From a virus, in IMG/VR virus record IMGVR_UViG_3300028573_000014, positions 1 to 64,000 of that record: 64,000 bases of DNA; one strand, 5' to 3'. Both the position numbers and the translations under genes were made by a program. The notes below the pieces were generated by a model. That model was not told the origin of the DNA. It saw only the letters and a list, made by a program, of their open reading frames with translations, and searched no databases. Numbering within the stretch: position 1 is the first letter of the stretch; every line of letters starts with the position of its first letter. Shown here one piece after another: positions 35,354-43,405 of this stretch.

Positions 35354-35847
35354 CGTCTGCCTACAAACAATCTATCCGACATGGGATCATAAGCGGCAAA
35401 AATATCGAGATAGTCATATGGATTAGAGGGGTAGCCATGATAATTACCAACCATATAACGTTCAAATCGGATAGTGCGAACACTAACACTGGGACTAACA
35501 CCGAAGTTGAGATCGATCATGCCAATATGTTCGATGCTCATTGGTCGCCAGTTGGCGGGCCGGTCCGCCGGATGGTAGCGATTATCGACCAGCCACTTGT
35601 GAAACCGCTTGACGCAGCGCAAATAGAACGCCTTCCAGCCTTTTGCGGGATACCAGTTATTCCGATAAGGACGCATCATTGAATCGTCCTGTACAGGGAT
35701 CTGTATCTCACGGGGAGAATTGTACACAAGTTCAATGGTCGTCTTGTCATTCAACTGTGGAATTTTGCTGCGCATTTCGCGCCACAGATAAAAGGCAAGC
35801 GGACCATCTCCGATAACTGACTGCAAAGGATGAACGGGCGCTCTCAT
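35350..35847 (-). CDS. Protein of unknown function in glycosylation island
   Basis: 165 residues, rich in Arg, Pro and Tyr (DDSMMRPYRNNWYPAKGW, HPADRPANWRPM). ATGA overlaps both sides. The segment SVRTIRFERYMVGNYHGY suggests an alpha/beta fold but I recognise no family. Confidence 0.5.
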   Translation of the reverse strand: MRAPVHPLQSVIGDGPLAFYLWREMRSKIPQLNDKTTIELVYNSPREIQIPVQDDSMMRPYRNNWYPAKGWKAFYLRCVKRFHKWLVDNRYHPADRPANWRPMSIEHIGMIDLNFGVSPSVSVRTIRFERYMVGNYHGYPSNPYDYLDIFAAYDPMSDRLFVGRR

Positions 35848-36809
35848 GCCTTTACCCCCACATGCTCCAGTATATCCATAACACGCTGACGACTTCGTTC
35901 AAAGGTGAATTGTTCAACCATTCGATATTGTTCAGCAACTGCATTCCCATAATAACTGTTGCTGCTGAGCAATTCAGCCATCACGCTAGCCTGCGCAGGG
36001 TCAAAGGGGTCAATATGTAGTCCTGGCGCATCATTGCACCACTCAGAACTGATCACAGGTGTACCGACCATCGCGCACAGAACCTGCTGCCGACCATAGC
36101 TATGGCGCGTGTAAATGTCCACGCACATCTGCGCCTTAGCCGTAATCGCCACAAAATAAGGCCATGCGACGTGCCCCAGAAACTCAGCCTTGAGGCCAGC
36201 GATACGCGCATAGTCCGAGGTCCAGTCCCGCTGCGCTGCATACAGCACCCGACAGCCTGTTTTGCGCTGGATGGCAGCCACTGCCGCAACGTTATTGGCA
36301 GTATTGTTGTCAATGTCGATGCTGTGGTCGAGCGTGAGAATGTAGTCTTCTTTGGGCAAGTCACGATAAGGCAAGAAGAATTCTGTGTCACCGATAGGGG
36401 ATGGGAGATAAAACGTTGGTTTGTTCAATAGCTCGCCATACACATTGCAATCTGCATGTGTACGCCCCCCAATGGCATCTGCCATGCTCATCTGGTGCAG
36501 CATAAACATCCAGTCTGGACGAGTCAACACAATATCCACGCAGGCATCCGGGCAGGCAATACAGTAACAGGTCGGGTTGACCGCTTTTATCTGCTCAATG
36601 TGACGCGAGTCTGTGGTGTGGAATAAGTTAACTATAACGATCCTTGCTTTCCGCACCGCATCTGGCATTGTCCCTGGTTGCCGTGTATCCCAGCGTTGCC
36701 ACGGCAAATCCAACACGGTAGACCAATTAGAGACGCTTACGGTAGGCGGACCACCTGGTCCGCTTGTAACGAACTCGCCCCACACAAGCGCAAGATCACT
36801 CAGTTGCAT
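35844..36809 (-). CDS. Glycosyltransferase-like protein, GT-B fold
   Basis: 321 residues. The C-terminal half follows the GT-B pattern: a strand/helix start (EFLGHVAWPYFVAITAKAQM), then SYGRQQVLCAMVGTPVISSE, which fits the donor-binding helix and loop, and a closing helix (FTFERSRQRVMDIL). The N-terminal half is more divergent. Probably the second transferase of the island. Confidence 0.65.
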   Translation of the reverse strand: MQLSDLALVWGEFVTSGPGGPPTVSVSNWSTVLDLPWQRWDTRQPGTMPDAVRKARIVIVNLFHTTDSRHIEQIKAVNPTCYCIACPDACVDIVLTRPDWMFMLHQMSMADAIGGRTHADCNVYGELLNKPTFYLPSPIGDTEFFLPYRDLPKEDYILTLDHSIDIDNNTANNVAAVAAIQRKTGCRVLYAAQRDWTSDYARIAGLKAEFLGHVAWPYFVAITAKAQMCVDIYTRHSYGRQQVLCAMVGTPVISSEWCNDAPGLHIDPFDPAQASVMAELLSSNSYYGNAVAEQYRMVEQFTFERSRQRVMDILEHVGVKA

Positions 36810-37092
36810 TGTTAACCACCTTGTTCATTTCTTCCCGCACAATAAGGCGGATCATTCTGGTCAAGTCAACCGACTTCTCCAGCGGGACATAATTTGCCGC
36901 GTAATCAGTGGAGATGCCCAGTGCCACCACGCCCGGAATGCTTGCCCTCATTCTTTGCAAAACAGCATTGATAAGTTCCCCGTCTCGGCCTGCAACAATC
37001 CAGACATCATCACCCAGATTGAACATTTTCATCTTTCCCAGGTCGAAGATTCCAGGTTGAGTAGCATCAATTGGCTCAGGTAGATCACTCAT
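36796..37092 (-). CDS. Small protein of unknown function
   Basis: 98 residues, alpha/beta (GDDVWIVAGRDGELINAVLQ), overlapping neighbours by 8-14 bp. Not recognised. Confidence 0.5.
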   Translation of the reverse strand: MSDLPEPIDATQPGIFDLGKMKMFNLGDDVWIVAGRDGELINAVLQRMRASIPGVVALGISTDYAANYVPLEKSVDLTRMIRLIVREEMNKVVNNATE

Positions 37093-37342
37093 CCAACATT
37101 CCTTTCACAACACCCTCAATGTATTTCTTTAAAACTTCATTGTCATTAAGATTAAGCACTATTTCCAGCGAGAAGGGCAAGACTACCATTCGCACACCGA
37201 TAGGAGCCAGCCTTTCCTGGTACACACTCACAACATGATCGAGCTTTTCATGATATAGTGGCGATGCACCGAGCGGTAGTCCAAACAGTATCAGCGTCGG
37301 GCTAACAACGATAACCGAAAGCAGAATGTCAGGCGTAGCCAT
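37085..37342 (-). CDS. Small protein of unknown function
   Basis: 85 residues from ATG 37342 (AAGG upstream); the longer version at 37351 would use TTG. Alpha/beta with a hydrophobic N-terminus (ILLSVIVVSPTLILFGL). Similar in size and composition to its downstream neighbour, but not clearly homologous by eye. Confidence 0.5.
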   Translation of the reverse strand: MATPDILLSVIVVSPTLILFGLPLGASPLYHEKLDHVVSVYQERLAPIGVRMVVLPFSLEIVLNLNDNEVLKKYIEGVVKGMLDE

Positions 37343-37343
37343 A

Positions 37344-37892
37344 TTATGCAAACCTTATCGATAGGCCACCGTGCCGCGTGCCATGCAAAGCCAGTGCGGT
37401 AGCCACTACTGTTTCAGTGTTTCTGACGGGCAGAAAATCTCCCTGTCCGCCAGCGCGGTATTCATAGCCAGATAGCTCATTGATAAGCCCTTCGTCAGGA
37501 ACAATGCGCAATCGCCCCATATTTAATTCCAGCGCCAGATTATTGAGCATGTCGGCTCTGCTTGCCCTGGTCATACGTAGTGGGTACACGGGTAATCCCT
37601 CCGATCGCAACGCTTCGATGTTAGGACCGCCAATGCTGGCCGCCTCAACATAGATAAGCTGCGGTTTCCATATTTTGTGCAACGCGGATACTCGATCTCG
37701 CTGCACTGCATAACCCTCACCTATGGTTCGGTCCAGCGCGACCAGTTGATGCGTTGTAGCATCCATAATGGCTACGCCCATACGGTCCATATGGTTTCCC
37801 CAGTCCAGCCCGAAGACTATCCGATGACCAACAACAGGCTTATCCTGCGGCTCAACTCTGGCATATCGTTCTGGATTGGGGAAGAGCCTCAT
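37344..37892 (-). CDS. Terminase-like nuclease domain, stand-alone
   Basis: 182 residues that match the nuclease half of a large terminase: RIVFGLDWGNHMDRMGV (D30) with the first Asp strand, QLIYVEAAS (E83) with IIVEQN of the full terminase, and RNTETVVATALALHGT (E160) where the full enzyme has the Asp pair before SLALAYHG. The third acidic residue is thus Glu. No ATPase domain is attached; its natural partner is encoded at 30214-30822, with the glycosylation island between. Could be a relic or a working nuclease for something other than packaging. RuvC-like resolvase is a less likely alternative. Confidence 0.75.
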   Translation of the reverse strand: MRLFPNPERYARVEPQDKPVVGHRIVFGLDWGNHMDRMGVAIMDATTHQLVALDRTIGEGYAVQRDRVSALHKIWKPQLIYVEAASIGGPNIEALRSEGLPVYPLRMTRASRADMLNNLALELNMGRLRIVPDEGLINELSGYEYRAGGQGDFLPVRNTETVVATALALHGTRHGGLSIRFA

Positions 37893-38518
37893 CTCTTTGT
37901 TGCCTTTCGTGCTGGCGCTTTGGCCTTTGCCTTTGTGGTAATGGCTCCAGTACCTTCGCCTATCGTAGGCGTTCCACCGGACACTTCAAACTCATAGTGG
38001 GCAGGAGAAGACTTTGGCTCATCAATCTCACCCCACACTCGTACAGCACTGGCGCAGACATCGTAGCCAGATTCCACGGTGCGAATATCATCGAGTACGC
38101 CCGTGTTCGTCATGAGTTCACGCAGGGCTTCTTCGGACATTCGCCACAGGTCCGGTCCAGATTTTACGGGCGGTTTGGTGAAGGAGGGGGTAACAATTAC
38201 CAGTAACCCCTGCGGATGCATTACGCGGACCAATTCTTTCATCCATGACACGAGATCCAGCACTGCGTAAGCCACGCTGCCTGAGATAACAATGTCATAG
38301 TGACCGCTTTCGATGGGATAGTGGTAGGGATTATCTGCCACGATATCCACATTGGAGTTGGCTTCCAGGTCCAGCCCCGTGTAATGCCAGCCAAGCGACA
38401 CGATGTACTCCCTGTAGGACCCGTTTACGTTGAAAGCGCCAACGTCCAGCACTGAAGCGCCAGTCTCAGGGTAGCGTTGCAAAGCGTCAGCCATAAGGTC
38501 CAGACTTCCCTGGTGCAT
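37889..38518 (-). CDS. SAM-dependent methyltransferase with basic tail
   Basis: 209 residues. Class I fold: SVLDVGAFNVNGSYREYI (motif I, residues 23-40), YTGLDLEANSNVDIV (motif II), HYDIVISGSVAYAVLD (motif IV) and GLLVIVTPSF (motif V). The end is Lys/Ala-rich (TTKAKAKAPARKATKR), as in proteins that touch nucleic acid. Type 11-like; the substrate could be a sugar or a protein. Confidence 0.75.
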   Translation of the reverse strand: MHQGSLDLMADALQRYPETGASVLDVGAFNVNGSYREYIVSLGWHYTGLDLEANSNVDIVADNPYHYPIESGHYDIVISGSVAYAVLDLVSWMKELVRVMHPQGLLVIVTPSFTKPPVKSGPDLWRMSEEALRELMTNTGVLDDIRTVESGYDVCASAVRVWGEIDEPKSSPAHYEFEVSGGTPTIGEGTGAITTKAKAKAPARKATKR

Positions 38519-38526
38519 AATTCTCC

Positions 38527-38703
38527 CTATCCTGTAATATGAGCGGTTAAAATGACGATCCCGAAGAAAAACAGTGCAGCGGCAAGGCTAGCCCAGTCGG
38601 GCAGTTTCATCTTGCCACCAATCCAGCGAACCAATCCGCCTACGAGGGCAGCAACAAGGCACAACACAATAACAACCGCGGCGACATGCGTATCGACAGT
38701 CAT
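38527..38703 (-). CDS. Small membrane protein of 58 residues
   Basis: ATGA overlap with the stop of the next glycosyltransferase gene. Two hydrophobic helices (VAAVVIVLCLVAALVGGLV and SLAAALFFFGIVILTA) joined by a short basic loop. Too short to be found by simple length cut-offs. Function unknown; a membrane partner for the glycosyltransferase is possible. Confidence 0.6.
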   Translation of the reverse strand: MTVDTHVAAVVIVLCLVAALVGGLVRWIGGKMKLPDWASLAAALFFFGIVILTAHITG

Positions 38704-40049
38704 AGATTCTCCGTTTTCTTTATTTCCTGTAGCACACGTTTTTTGTCCCAGATAGGGGCAACTTTTTCAGGTTCAGTCTTCTTCCTCAACCATTCGGCAT
38801 GAGGTTCGGCCTTCAACTGTGCATCAATCTCATTGAGCACAGGGATAAAATGATCTTTCAGCACTGTCTCTACATCATAGACCAGTGCAGCCTTACGGGT
38901 ACGCTCACGCAGTTCTGGCATCTCGCCTGCCTTCCAGATGCTATAAGCGTGCGCCAGACAGTCAGCGGCATCATAAGGGTCTGCCAGCATCTGATAGCTT
39001 CGCGGAATGCGTTCTGGCTGAAAACGAATACCGCTGACTTTCCAGCCGGTCAGGTTAATCTCACTGCTAGCGGCAAAATCGATGGCGATCAGTGGACAAC
39101 CACACGCCTGCGCCTCAACATCGGTCAGGCCAAAACCTTCGCCATAGGAGAGCATCAGTTTCGCGTCCGCTGCGTTGTAAACATCGACCAGATGATCATC
39201 CGTGGGAATGCCAGTCACCATCATGTAAGTACCGAGGCTGCGCAGGCTACCATTACCATCGCCATCGACCAGAAGATGGTTCCCGCCGGGGAAGATAACC
39301 TTGTCGGCAATGCCCAGTTGAGCAGCCATCGCATCGATGGGATGGCCATGGACTCCAGAAGGGTCAGCGTGGACGTAAAGAAGCGCATCGGGATGGTCAT
39401 GCGAAAAGAGTTGGAACGCCTCGAACATTCCCGCGAAATTCTTGCGCCCACCTTCGCCATTGTTGGCTACGATAACGACCAGGAATGCATCATCGGGGAT
39501 AACCTGATCGATCAGGTTCTTGGTGAACATGTTCTTCCGCGCCTGACTTCGATCAGTGGGTTTAAACACCTCAGTCTCAATGCCGTGTGGCACATAGAGA
39601 GGCTTCAATCCAATTTCCTTCATCTGCGCTTCGCCATGTCGTGAAATAGCGATGGGCCAGCGGCAAGCATTGAACTGAGCACGCTCGTTTTGCAGAATAG
39701 GTTCACAATCTACCGGACACCAGGCTGCCCACGGGAGCGGCATCCACAGGTCTGGACGCATCGCAAAAATGTCAATGAGCGACCAGATTACACTGGTGCG
39801 TTGATGGTTCGGAAAGTATGTCTGGGCGTACAGATAGTGACCGTAGATCACGTCATTGCCGTGCTGTTCTTTGACACGTGGCAAATGCACAATGCCTGCT
39901 GCATCAGCCAGCGGAGATCCTTCCAGGCCACGATAAGCGCTGACGACTACACCATAGCCTGCTTCTTTAAGACGGTGAGTCCAGATGCGCGATTGTGTGC
40001 CGTACCCGCTGGGCATCCAGGTTGCGTTAGAGTGCCAGAGTATATTCAC
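38700..40049 (-). CDS. Glycosyltransferase family 1/4, GT-B fold
   Basis: 449 residues from GTG 40049, which overlaps the previous stop (GTGA). N-terminal domain starts VNILWHSNATWMPSGYGTQS. The C-terminal domain is the clear family 4 donor-binding region: FLVVIVANNGEGGRKNF, then DVYNAADAKLMLSYGEGFGL and the Glu-containing TDVEAQACGCPLIAID. It would transfer a sugar from a nucleotide donor. Third transferase of the accessory region. Confidence 0.85.
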   Translation of the reverse strand: MNILWHSNATWMPSGYGTQSRIWTHRLKEAGYGVVVSAYRGLEGSPLADAAGIVHLPRVKEQHGNDVIYGHYLYAQTYFPNHQRTSVIWSLIDIFAMRPDLWMPLPWAAWCPVDCEPILQNERAQFNACRWPIAISRHGEAQMKEIGLKPLYVPHGIETEVFKPTDRSQARKNMFTKNLIDQVIPDDAFLVVIVANNGEGGRKNFAGMFEAFQLFSHDHPDALLYVHADPSGVHGHPIDAMAAQLGIADKVIFPGGNHLLVDGDGNGSLRSLGTYMMVTGIPTDDHLVDVYNAADAKLMLSYGEGFGLTDVEAQACGCPLIAIDFAASSEINLTGWKVSGIRFQPERIPRSYQMLADPYDAADCLAHAYSIWKAGEMPELRERTRKAALVYDVETVLKDHFIPVLNEIDAQLKAEPHAEWLRKKTEPEKVAPIWDKKRVLQEIKKTENL

Positions 40050-40501
40050 GATTCGTCCTTTACTACATAAATAGTCCGCTGATCTTCCCAGACCACGCGG
40101 CAACTGAACGGACCTATAGTCATAAATCCACCGAACTTGTGGGTTTCAAACGAGTCTGCCAAAAGCTCTTTAGCAACCCCCACAATTTCTTTATTCCCCC
40201 ACATATACTGATAAGTGATCATGTTGTTCGTCATGTCTTTCTCACGAACGACTGTAATAACGCCTGTATCTGTCGGTCTCGGATACGACCTTATCAGTTC
40301 ATCGATCTTCTTATAACCAGCGTCGGATAAGCCGCGCAGGAATTTCTGCGTTCCGATGGATCTTGTCCATACATAGGGACTATCTAGCAATTCAGTATAT
40401 TCGGCATCAGTGATGACCTGAACGAAATTATCATTCGGGTGTTTCCCAGCCCTCTCTAGCCAGGGCAGTATTCTGAGCAGGTCGAGATCACTTAGGGGCA
40501 T
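40046..40501 (-). CDS. Protein of unknown function
   Basis: 151 residues, helical start (LSDLDLLRILPWLERAG), alpha/beta remainder. TAATG overlap upstream. Not recognised. Confidence 0.5.
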   Translation of the reverse strand: MPLSDLDLLRILPWLERAGKHPNDNFVQVITDAEYTELLDSPYVWTRSIGTQKFLRGLSDAGYKKIDELIRSYPRPTDTGVITVVREKDMTNNMITYQYMWGNKEIVGVAKELLADSFETHKFGGFMTIGPFSCRVVWEDQRTIYVVKDES

Positions 40502-41019
40502 TATTTTCTCTTCTTTCTGGACTTCCGTTCAAAATCGCCAGTTTCAATGAGAGCAAGCACTTCGCTGCGTCTGACATAAGTCGAGTGATAAATGCGACCA
40601 GTCTGTTTGTATCTGGCAGCGATAACATTTGGATTGAAATAACTATGCAAATATTCATATTCTATAAGTCGAGCGACTTTGCGCAGTTGCAAATTCCCTG
40701 CCGATCCCCAGAACAACCGGGCAGCCTGACTGGGCGTGAGCGCTTCTTCGCTGTACAACTTCCACTGCGCCCAAGCAACCTTACGTCCACCTTTTGTCTC
40801 CCATAACCACGGGGAGATTTTGAGCGCAGGGAATGGACACAGCGCTTTGACCACATGCTTGACTGCATCCTCCAGAACCGATGGTTCTGCCGTGCATTCT
40901 TCTACAATGTCGATGTATTTTTGCTTGCAATGCTTCTGGCAAAGTTCAGTGAGCGATGCAGTCCAGACATTCTTAGCCTGCTTGCGAACCCTTTTAAGGA
41001 CTACGGGATCAACGTTCAT
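40501..41019 (-). CDS. Basic protein, possible nucleic-acid binding
   Basis: 172 residues, strongly basic, ending FERKSRKKRK. Several Cys and His near the start (CQKHCKQKYIDIVEEC). The middle, LWETKGGRKVAWAQW ... ALTPSQAARLFWG, resembles the product at 54815-55141 (FWTTKRGKCFAEKLW ... AMTINKAYRLIYG), and the final part looks like a helix-turn-helix with a wing (STYVRRSEVLALIETG). Likely a DNA-binding protein; family not known. Confidence 0.5.
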   Translation of the reverse strand: MNVDPVVLKRVRKQAKNVWTASLTELCQKHCKQKYIDIVEECTAEPSVLEDAVKHVVKALCPFPALKISPWLWETKGGRKVAWAQWKLYSEEALTPSQAARLFWGSAGNLQLRKVARLIEYEYLHSYFNPNVIAARYKQTGRIYHSTYVRRSEVLALIETGDFERKSRKKRK

Positions 41020-41323
41020 AGGATTCCAGCCTTTTGATAAGCGCTGACAGGTCTCGGCCTTCTATTTCCCAGTAACGGAAGAAGTCGGCATGGAAGAAAA
41101 TCTCTTTCGTCATTTCTGCTATCAGGAGAAAGCCACCAGCGCCAGCATCATTCGCAAAAAACTGTTTCATCCGCGCCTGCACGTCTGCGGCAATGTCTGT
41201 TGCTGAGGATGCGTTTATAGTGACAGTGAGTTTCGACTCGCGCATTTCACGCGGAGTGATTGTGCCTTCAGGCCAGCTTTCAGAATGTCCGTTTACATTG
41301 ATCATTTTACGGCTCATTGTCAT
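41009..41323 (-). CDS. Small protein of unknown function
   Basis: 104 residues; a second ATG lies at 41317. Alpha/beta (SKLTVTINASSATDIAADVQ) with an aromatic C-terminus. Overlaps neighbours. Not recognised. Confidence 0.5.
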   Translation of the reverse strand: MTMSRKMINVNGHSESWPEGTITPREMRESKLTVTINASSATDIAADVQARMKQFFANDAGAGGFLLIAEMTKEIFFHADFFRYWEIEGRDLSALIKRLESYER

Positions 41324-41483
41324 CCCAATCTTCTGGTTTCTCCGCAGTCCACAACGGCGTTTTCTCCTTCGGTGGCGCTGAGGGATAAGGGACCGTGCGA
41401 AAGTGATTGCGCAGCTCTGGATAGTTGCGTCGGTGCGCCATCTTCTTTCTCATCTTTTTGGTTTTGTAGTGTCGTTTGACCAT
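41307..41483 (-). CDS. Very basic small protein of 58 residues
   Basis: Starts MVKRHYKTKKMRKKMAHRR: twelve Lys/Arg in the first twenty residues or so, then an acidic Pro/Trp tail ending EDWDDNEP. Overlaps the gene downstream by 17 bp and the one upstream by 34 bp. Possibly nucleic-acid binding. The start could also be the ATG ten codons further in. Confidence 0.45.
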   Translation of the reverse strand: MVKRHYKTKKMRKKMAHRRNYPELRNHFRTVPYPSAPPKEKTPLWTAEKPEDWDDNEP

Positions 41484-41752
41484 ATCTTCAGCCCTTCGTA
41501 CATAGCTCTGGCCTGCGCAATGCCCGCCTCTGGCAATACACCTGCTTCAAATGCTCTGAATGAACCGACTGGAATGCGAAGCGTACCAACGATGAGTTCC
41601 ACATGATTCCACCAGAGACTGTGTGTAGCAGTATCCATTTTCTCAGTGATCTGTATCTGGGCATCTTCGAGATTGATCACCGTGATTAGAGGATGCTCAT
41701 TGTTCTCCCATGCCGTTTTTGTCCATAACTGCCAGATGTCACTCAGGTTCAT
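41450..41752 (-). CDS. Small protein of unknown function
   Basis: 100 residues, Trp-rich N-terminus (LSDIWQLWTKTAW), alpha/beta. ATGA overlap with the 45-residue membrane protein upstream. Not recognised. Confidence 0.5.
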   Translation of the reverse strand: MNLSDIWQLWTKTAWENNEHPLITVINLEDAQIQITEKMDTATHSLWWNHVELIVGTLRIPVGSFRAFEAGVLPEAGIAQARAMYEGLKIWSNDTTKPKR

Positions 41753-41886
41753 TGTGGTTTAATCCGACTGATCACTGCACGAATAGCAGACTTCCCGCCC
41801 TCAAACGCTCCGATGAGCCACACGCGATAGCCAATTATTACAACCGCAGCGATAATTAGCGGGATGTAAATGCATAGGTCGCTCAT
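41749..41886 (-). CDS. Single-span membrane peptide of 45 residues
   Basis: MSDLCIYIPLIIAAVVIIGY: one clear membrane helix, then a basic cytoplasmic-type tail (RAVISRIKPQ). ATGA overlaps at both ends show it is a real gene translated with its neighbours. Function unknown. Confidence 0.6.
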   Translation of the reverse strand: MSDLCIYIPLIIAAVVIIGYRVWLIGAFEGGKSAIRAVISRIKPQ

Positions 41887-42338
41887 TGAGTAGCCTTCCA
41901 TTTACCGAAACGCATCATCAATGCATCGACCAGTTGGTACAGATCGAAGAAAACATACTGAAGATATCTCTCTGCTGAGATTTCCAGATTGCGCCGTCGG
42001 TAGAACTGGCTACCGGCACCAACAATTAACTTCCCAGACTTCCAGTACAAACCCGCCTCAAAAAAGCTGATCGGCGCTTTCGATGAGGATGGCAACCACA
42101 TAAAGATAAGGTCAGCCTTCTCCAGTGCGTCCAGTTCCCAGTGAATTTGCCCGTCTAGCGTATCTGGCGTGAATGCTGCTCGACGGGGATTGATCAGCAC
42201 CAGATCGTCGTAGTCCTTCAATGTCTCAATAACTTTTGCCTGCCAGTCTTCGGCAGCACCCATATCAATTGCGCCTGCCAGAAAGACGCGATAACCAGGA
42301 ACATCGACAGACTCAGGGGCAGTAATTACAGTGGTCAC
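41883..42338 (-). CDS. Nucleoside 2-deoxyribosyltransferase-like protein
   Basis: 151 residues. YRVFLAGAIDMGAAEDWQ begins a Rossmann-like fold as in these enzymes, followed by LVLINPRRAAF, QIHWELDALEKADLIFMWL and the active-site-like SFFEAGLY with its Glu. Family members swap bases on 2'-deoxyribose in nucleotide salvage; some act on odd bases. With ThyX nearby it fits nucleotide metabolism. A TIR-like or sirtuin-like NAD enzyme is a less likely alternative. Confidence 0.6.
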   Translation of the reverse strand: MTTVITAPESVDVPGYRVFLAGAIDMGAAEDWQAKVIETLKDYDDLVLINPRRAAFTPDTLDGQIHWELDALEKADLIFMWLPSSSKAPISFFEAGLYWKSGKLIVGAGSQFYRRRNLEISAERYLQYVFFDLYQLVDALMMRFGKWKATQ

Positions 42339-42772
42339 AGGTCAATCTTTCTGGCATTCACAATCGCTCTGAAGAAACGCTGTCGCATCTCTTCTTCGGA
42401 AAGTTCTTCAATCTTCTCAATCTCCGGCGGACCAACGGTCACTGCCCCGTCTTTCAGGGTAACAGTATTGACAACCGTCTTGTCCTCATACTCGCCACCG
42501 CAATGCACTTTGAGTGAGAGAGAAGGGCACGCTGCGCCCAATTTGAGCAACGTTTTAGCCACACTCTCTACGGTATAATTGCGCTCAGCCAGATTGCCAC
42601 GCGCATTGATCTTCGCAGCAGGCCAGTCGCCCAGACCGCCAAGCCCATCGGTTACAGACAGACAGTGGAAATGCTTGTAGTCTTCGCCTGGATCGCACTC
42701 ATGGCGAAGATCGCGCACCTCGGATTCGGCACAATCCCCGATAATTTGAACAGACATCCAATCGCCCATCAT
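42335..42772 (-). CDS. Protein of unknown function
   Basis: 145 residues, start ATG 42772 or the adjacent ATG. Has GLGGLGDWPAAKINARGNL, then KVHCGGEYEDKTVVNTVTL, and ends in an acidic then helical segment. ATGA overlap with the gene downstream. Not recognised. Confidence 0.5.
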   Translation of the reverse strand: MMGDWMSVQIIGDCAESEVRDLRHECDPGEDYKHFHCLSVTDGLGGLGDWPAAKINARGNLAERNYTVESVAKTLLKLGAACPSLSLKVHCGGEYEDKTVVNTVTLKDGAVTVGPPEIEKIEELSEEEMRQRFFRAIVNARKIDL

Positions 42773-43405
42773 CTACTCCTTCACCGGCCACGGCAAACCA
42801 AAGTCTCGGCGCTTGATCTTCGCCATTCTGCCATCGGGATGATGCCAGACAATGCCTTCGATGGCATGGGGAATTTCGAGGTCCCTATCCCACAGCGCAT
42901 CATGCGCCACAAAGCTACCTCTTGAAAGATAGGCGATCAGCCCGATGTAATCACGCGGAGCATCGAGCAATTGAGTCTCGCCATGCCGATAGAGACCATG
43001 CGTGTGAAGCCGATAGATGTTCCCCTGCACCTTTGGTCCCACCAGTTCGTAAGTGCCATCGAGAATTGGACGATCCGTCATTTTCGTCCAGCCCTCATAG
43101 TTCTCCATTGCTTCCCGATGCCACTTATCTTCAGGACCATCAGTAACTCGCACCCAACCGGGAACATCCCCCGTTACAGGATCGGGACCCTGCGCAGGAA
43201 TAAAGTCTTTCGGGACAGGTCTGCCATTTTTGAGTTCATAACGCTTGAACATAACGCCGTTCTGGATGAGGCAGCATGTGCCATCCGTTTTCTCTGTGGC
43301 AACGCCTTCGCCTGCTAGCACCCACTCGCAGCCTGCTGCAACCTCGTCACGAACCTGACGATCAGTCTCGTAATTCCGCTCAAAGAGCGTTGGAATTTTC
43401 TTCAT
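42773..43405 (-). CDS. RNA ligase-like nucleotidyltransferase
   Basis: 210 residues. Motif I is EKTDGTCC with the adenylated lysine K39; motif III-like region PILDGTYELVGPK; motif IV HAIEGIVWHH (E183); motif V MAKIKRRDF (K196, K198). These are the core residues of the ATP-dependent RNA ligase/capping superfamily. Short length fits stand-alone phage RNA ligases. Probable role is repair of RNA, such as tRNA cleaved by host defences; this is inferred from phage T4 Rnl1. Confidence 0.75.
   Translation of the reverse strand: MKKIPTLFERNYETDRQVRDEVAAGCEWVLAGEGVATEKTDGTCCLIQNGVMFKRYELKNGRPVPKDFIPAQGPDPVTGDVPGWVRVTDGPEDKWHREAMENYEGWTKMTDRPILDGTYELVGPKVQGNIYRLHTHGLYRHGETQLLDAPRDYIGLIAYLSRGSFVAHDALWDRDLEIPHAIEGIVWHHPDGRMAKIKRRDFGLPWPVKE

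Noticed and set aside
38552-38755. 67-codon plus-strand frame
   Set aside because: It mirrors the minus-strand two-helix membrane gene at 38527-38703, which is coupled by ATGA to its neighbour.
38799-39644. 281-codon plus-strand open frame
   Set aside because: Shadow of the family 4 glycosyltransferase on the minus strand.
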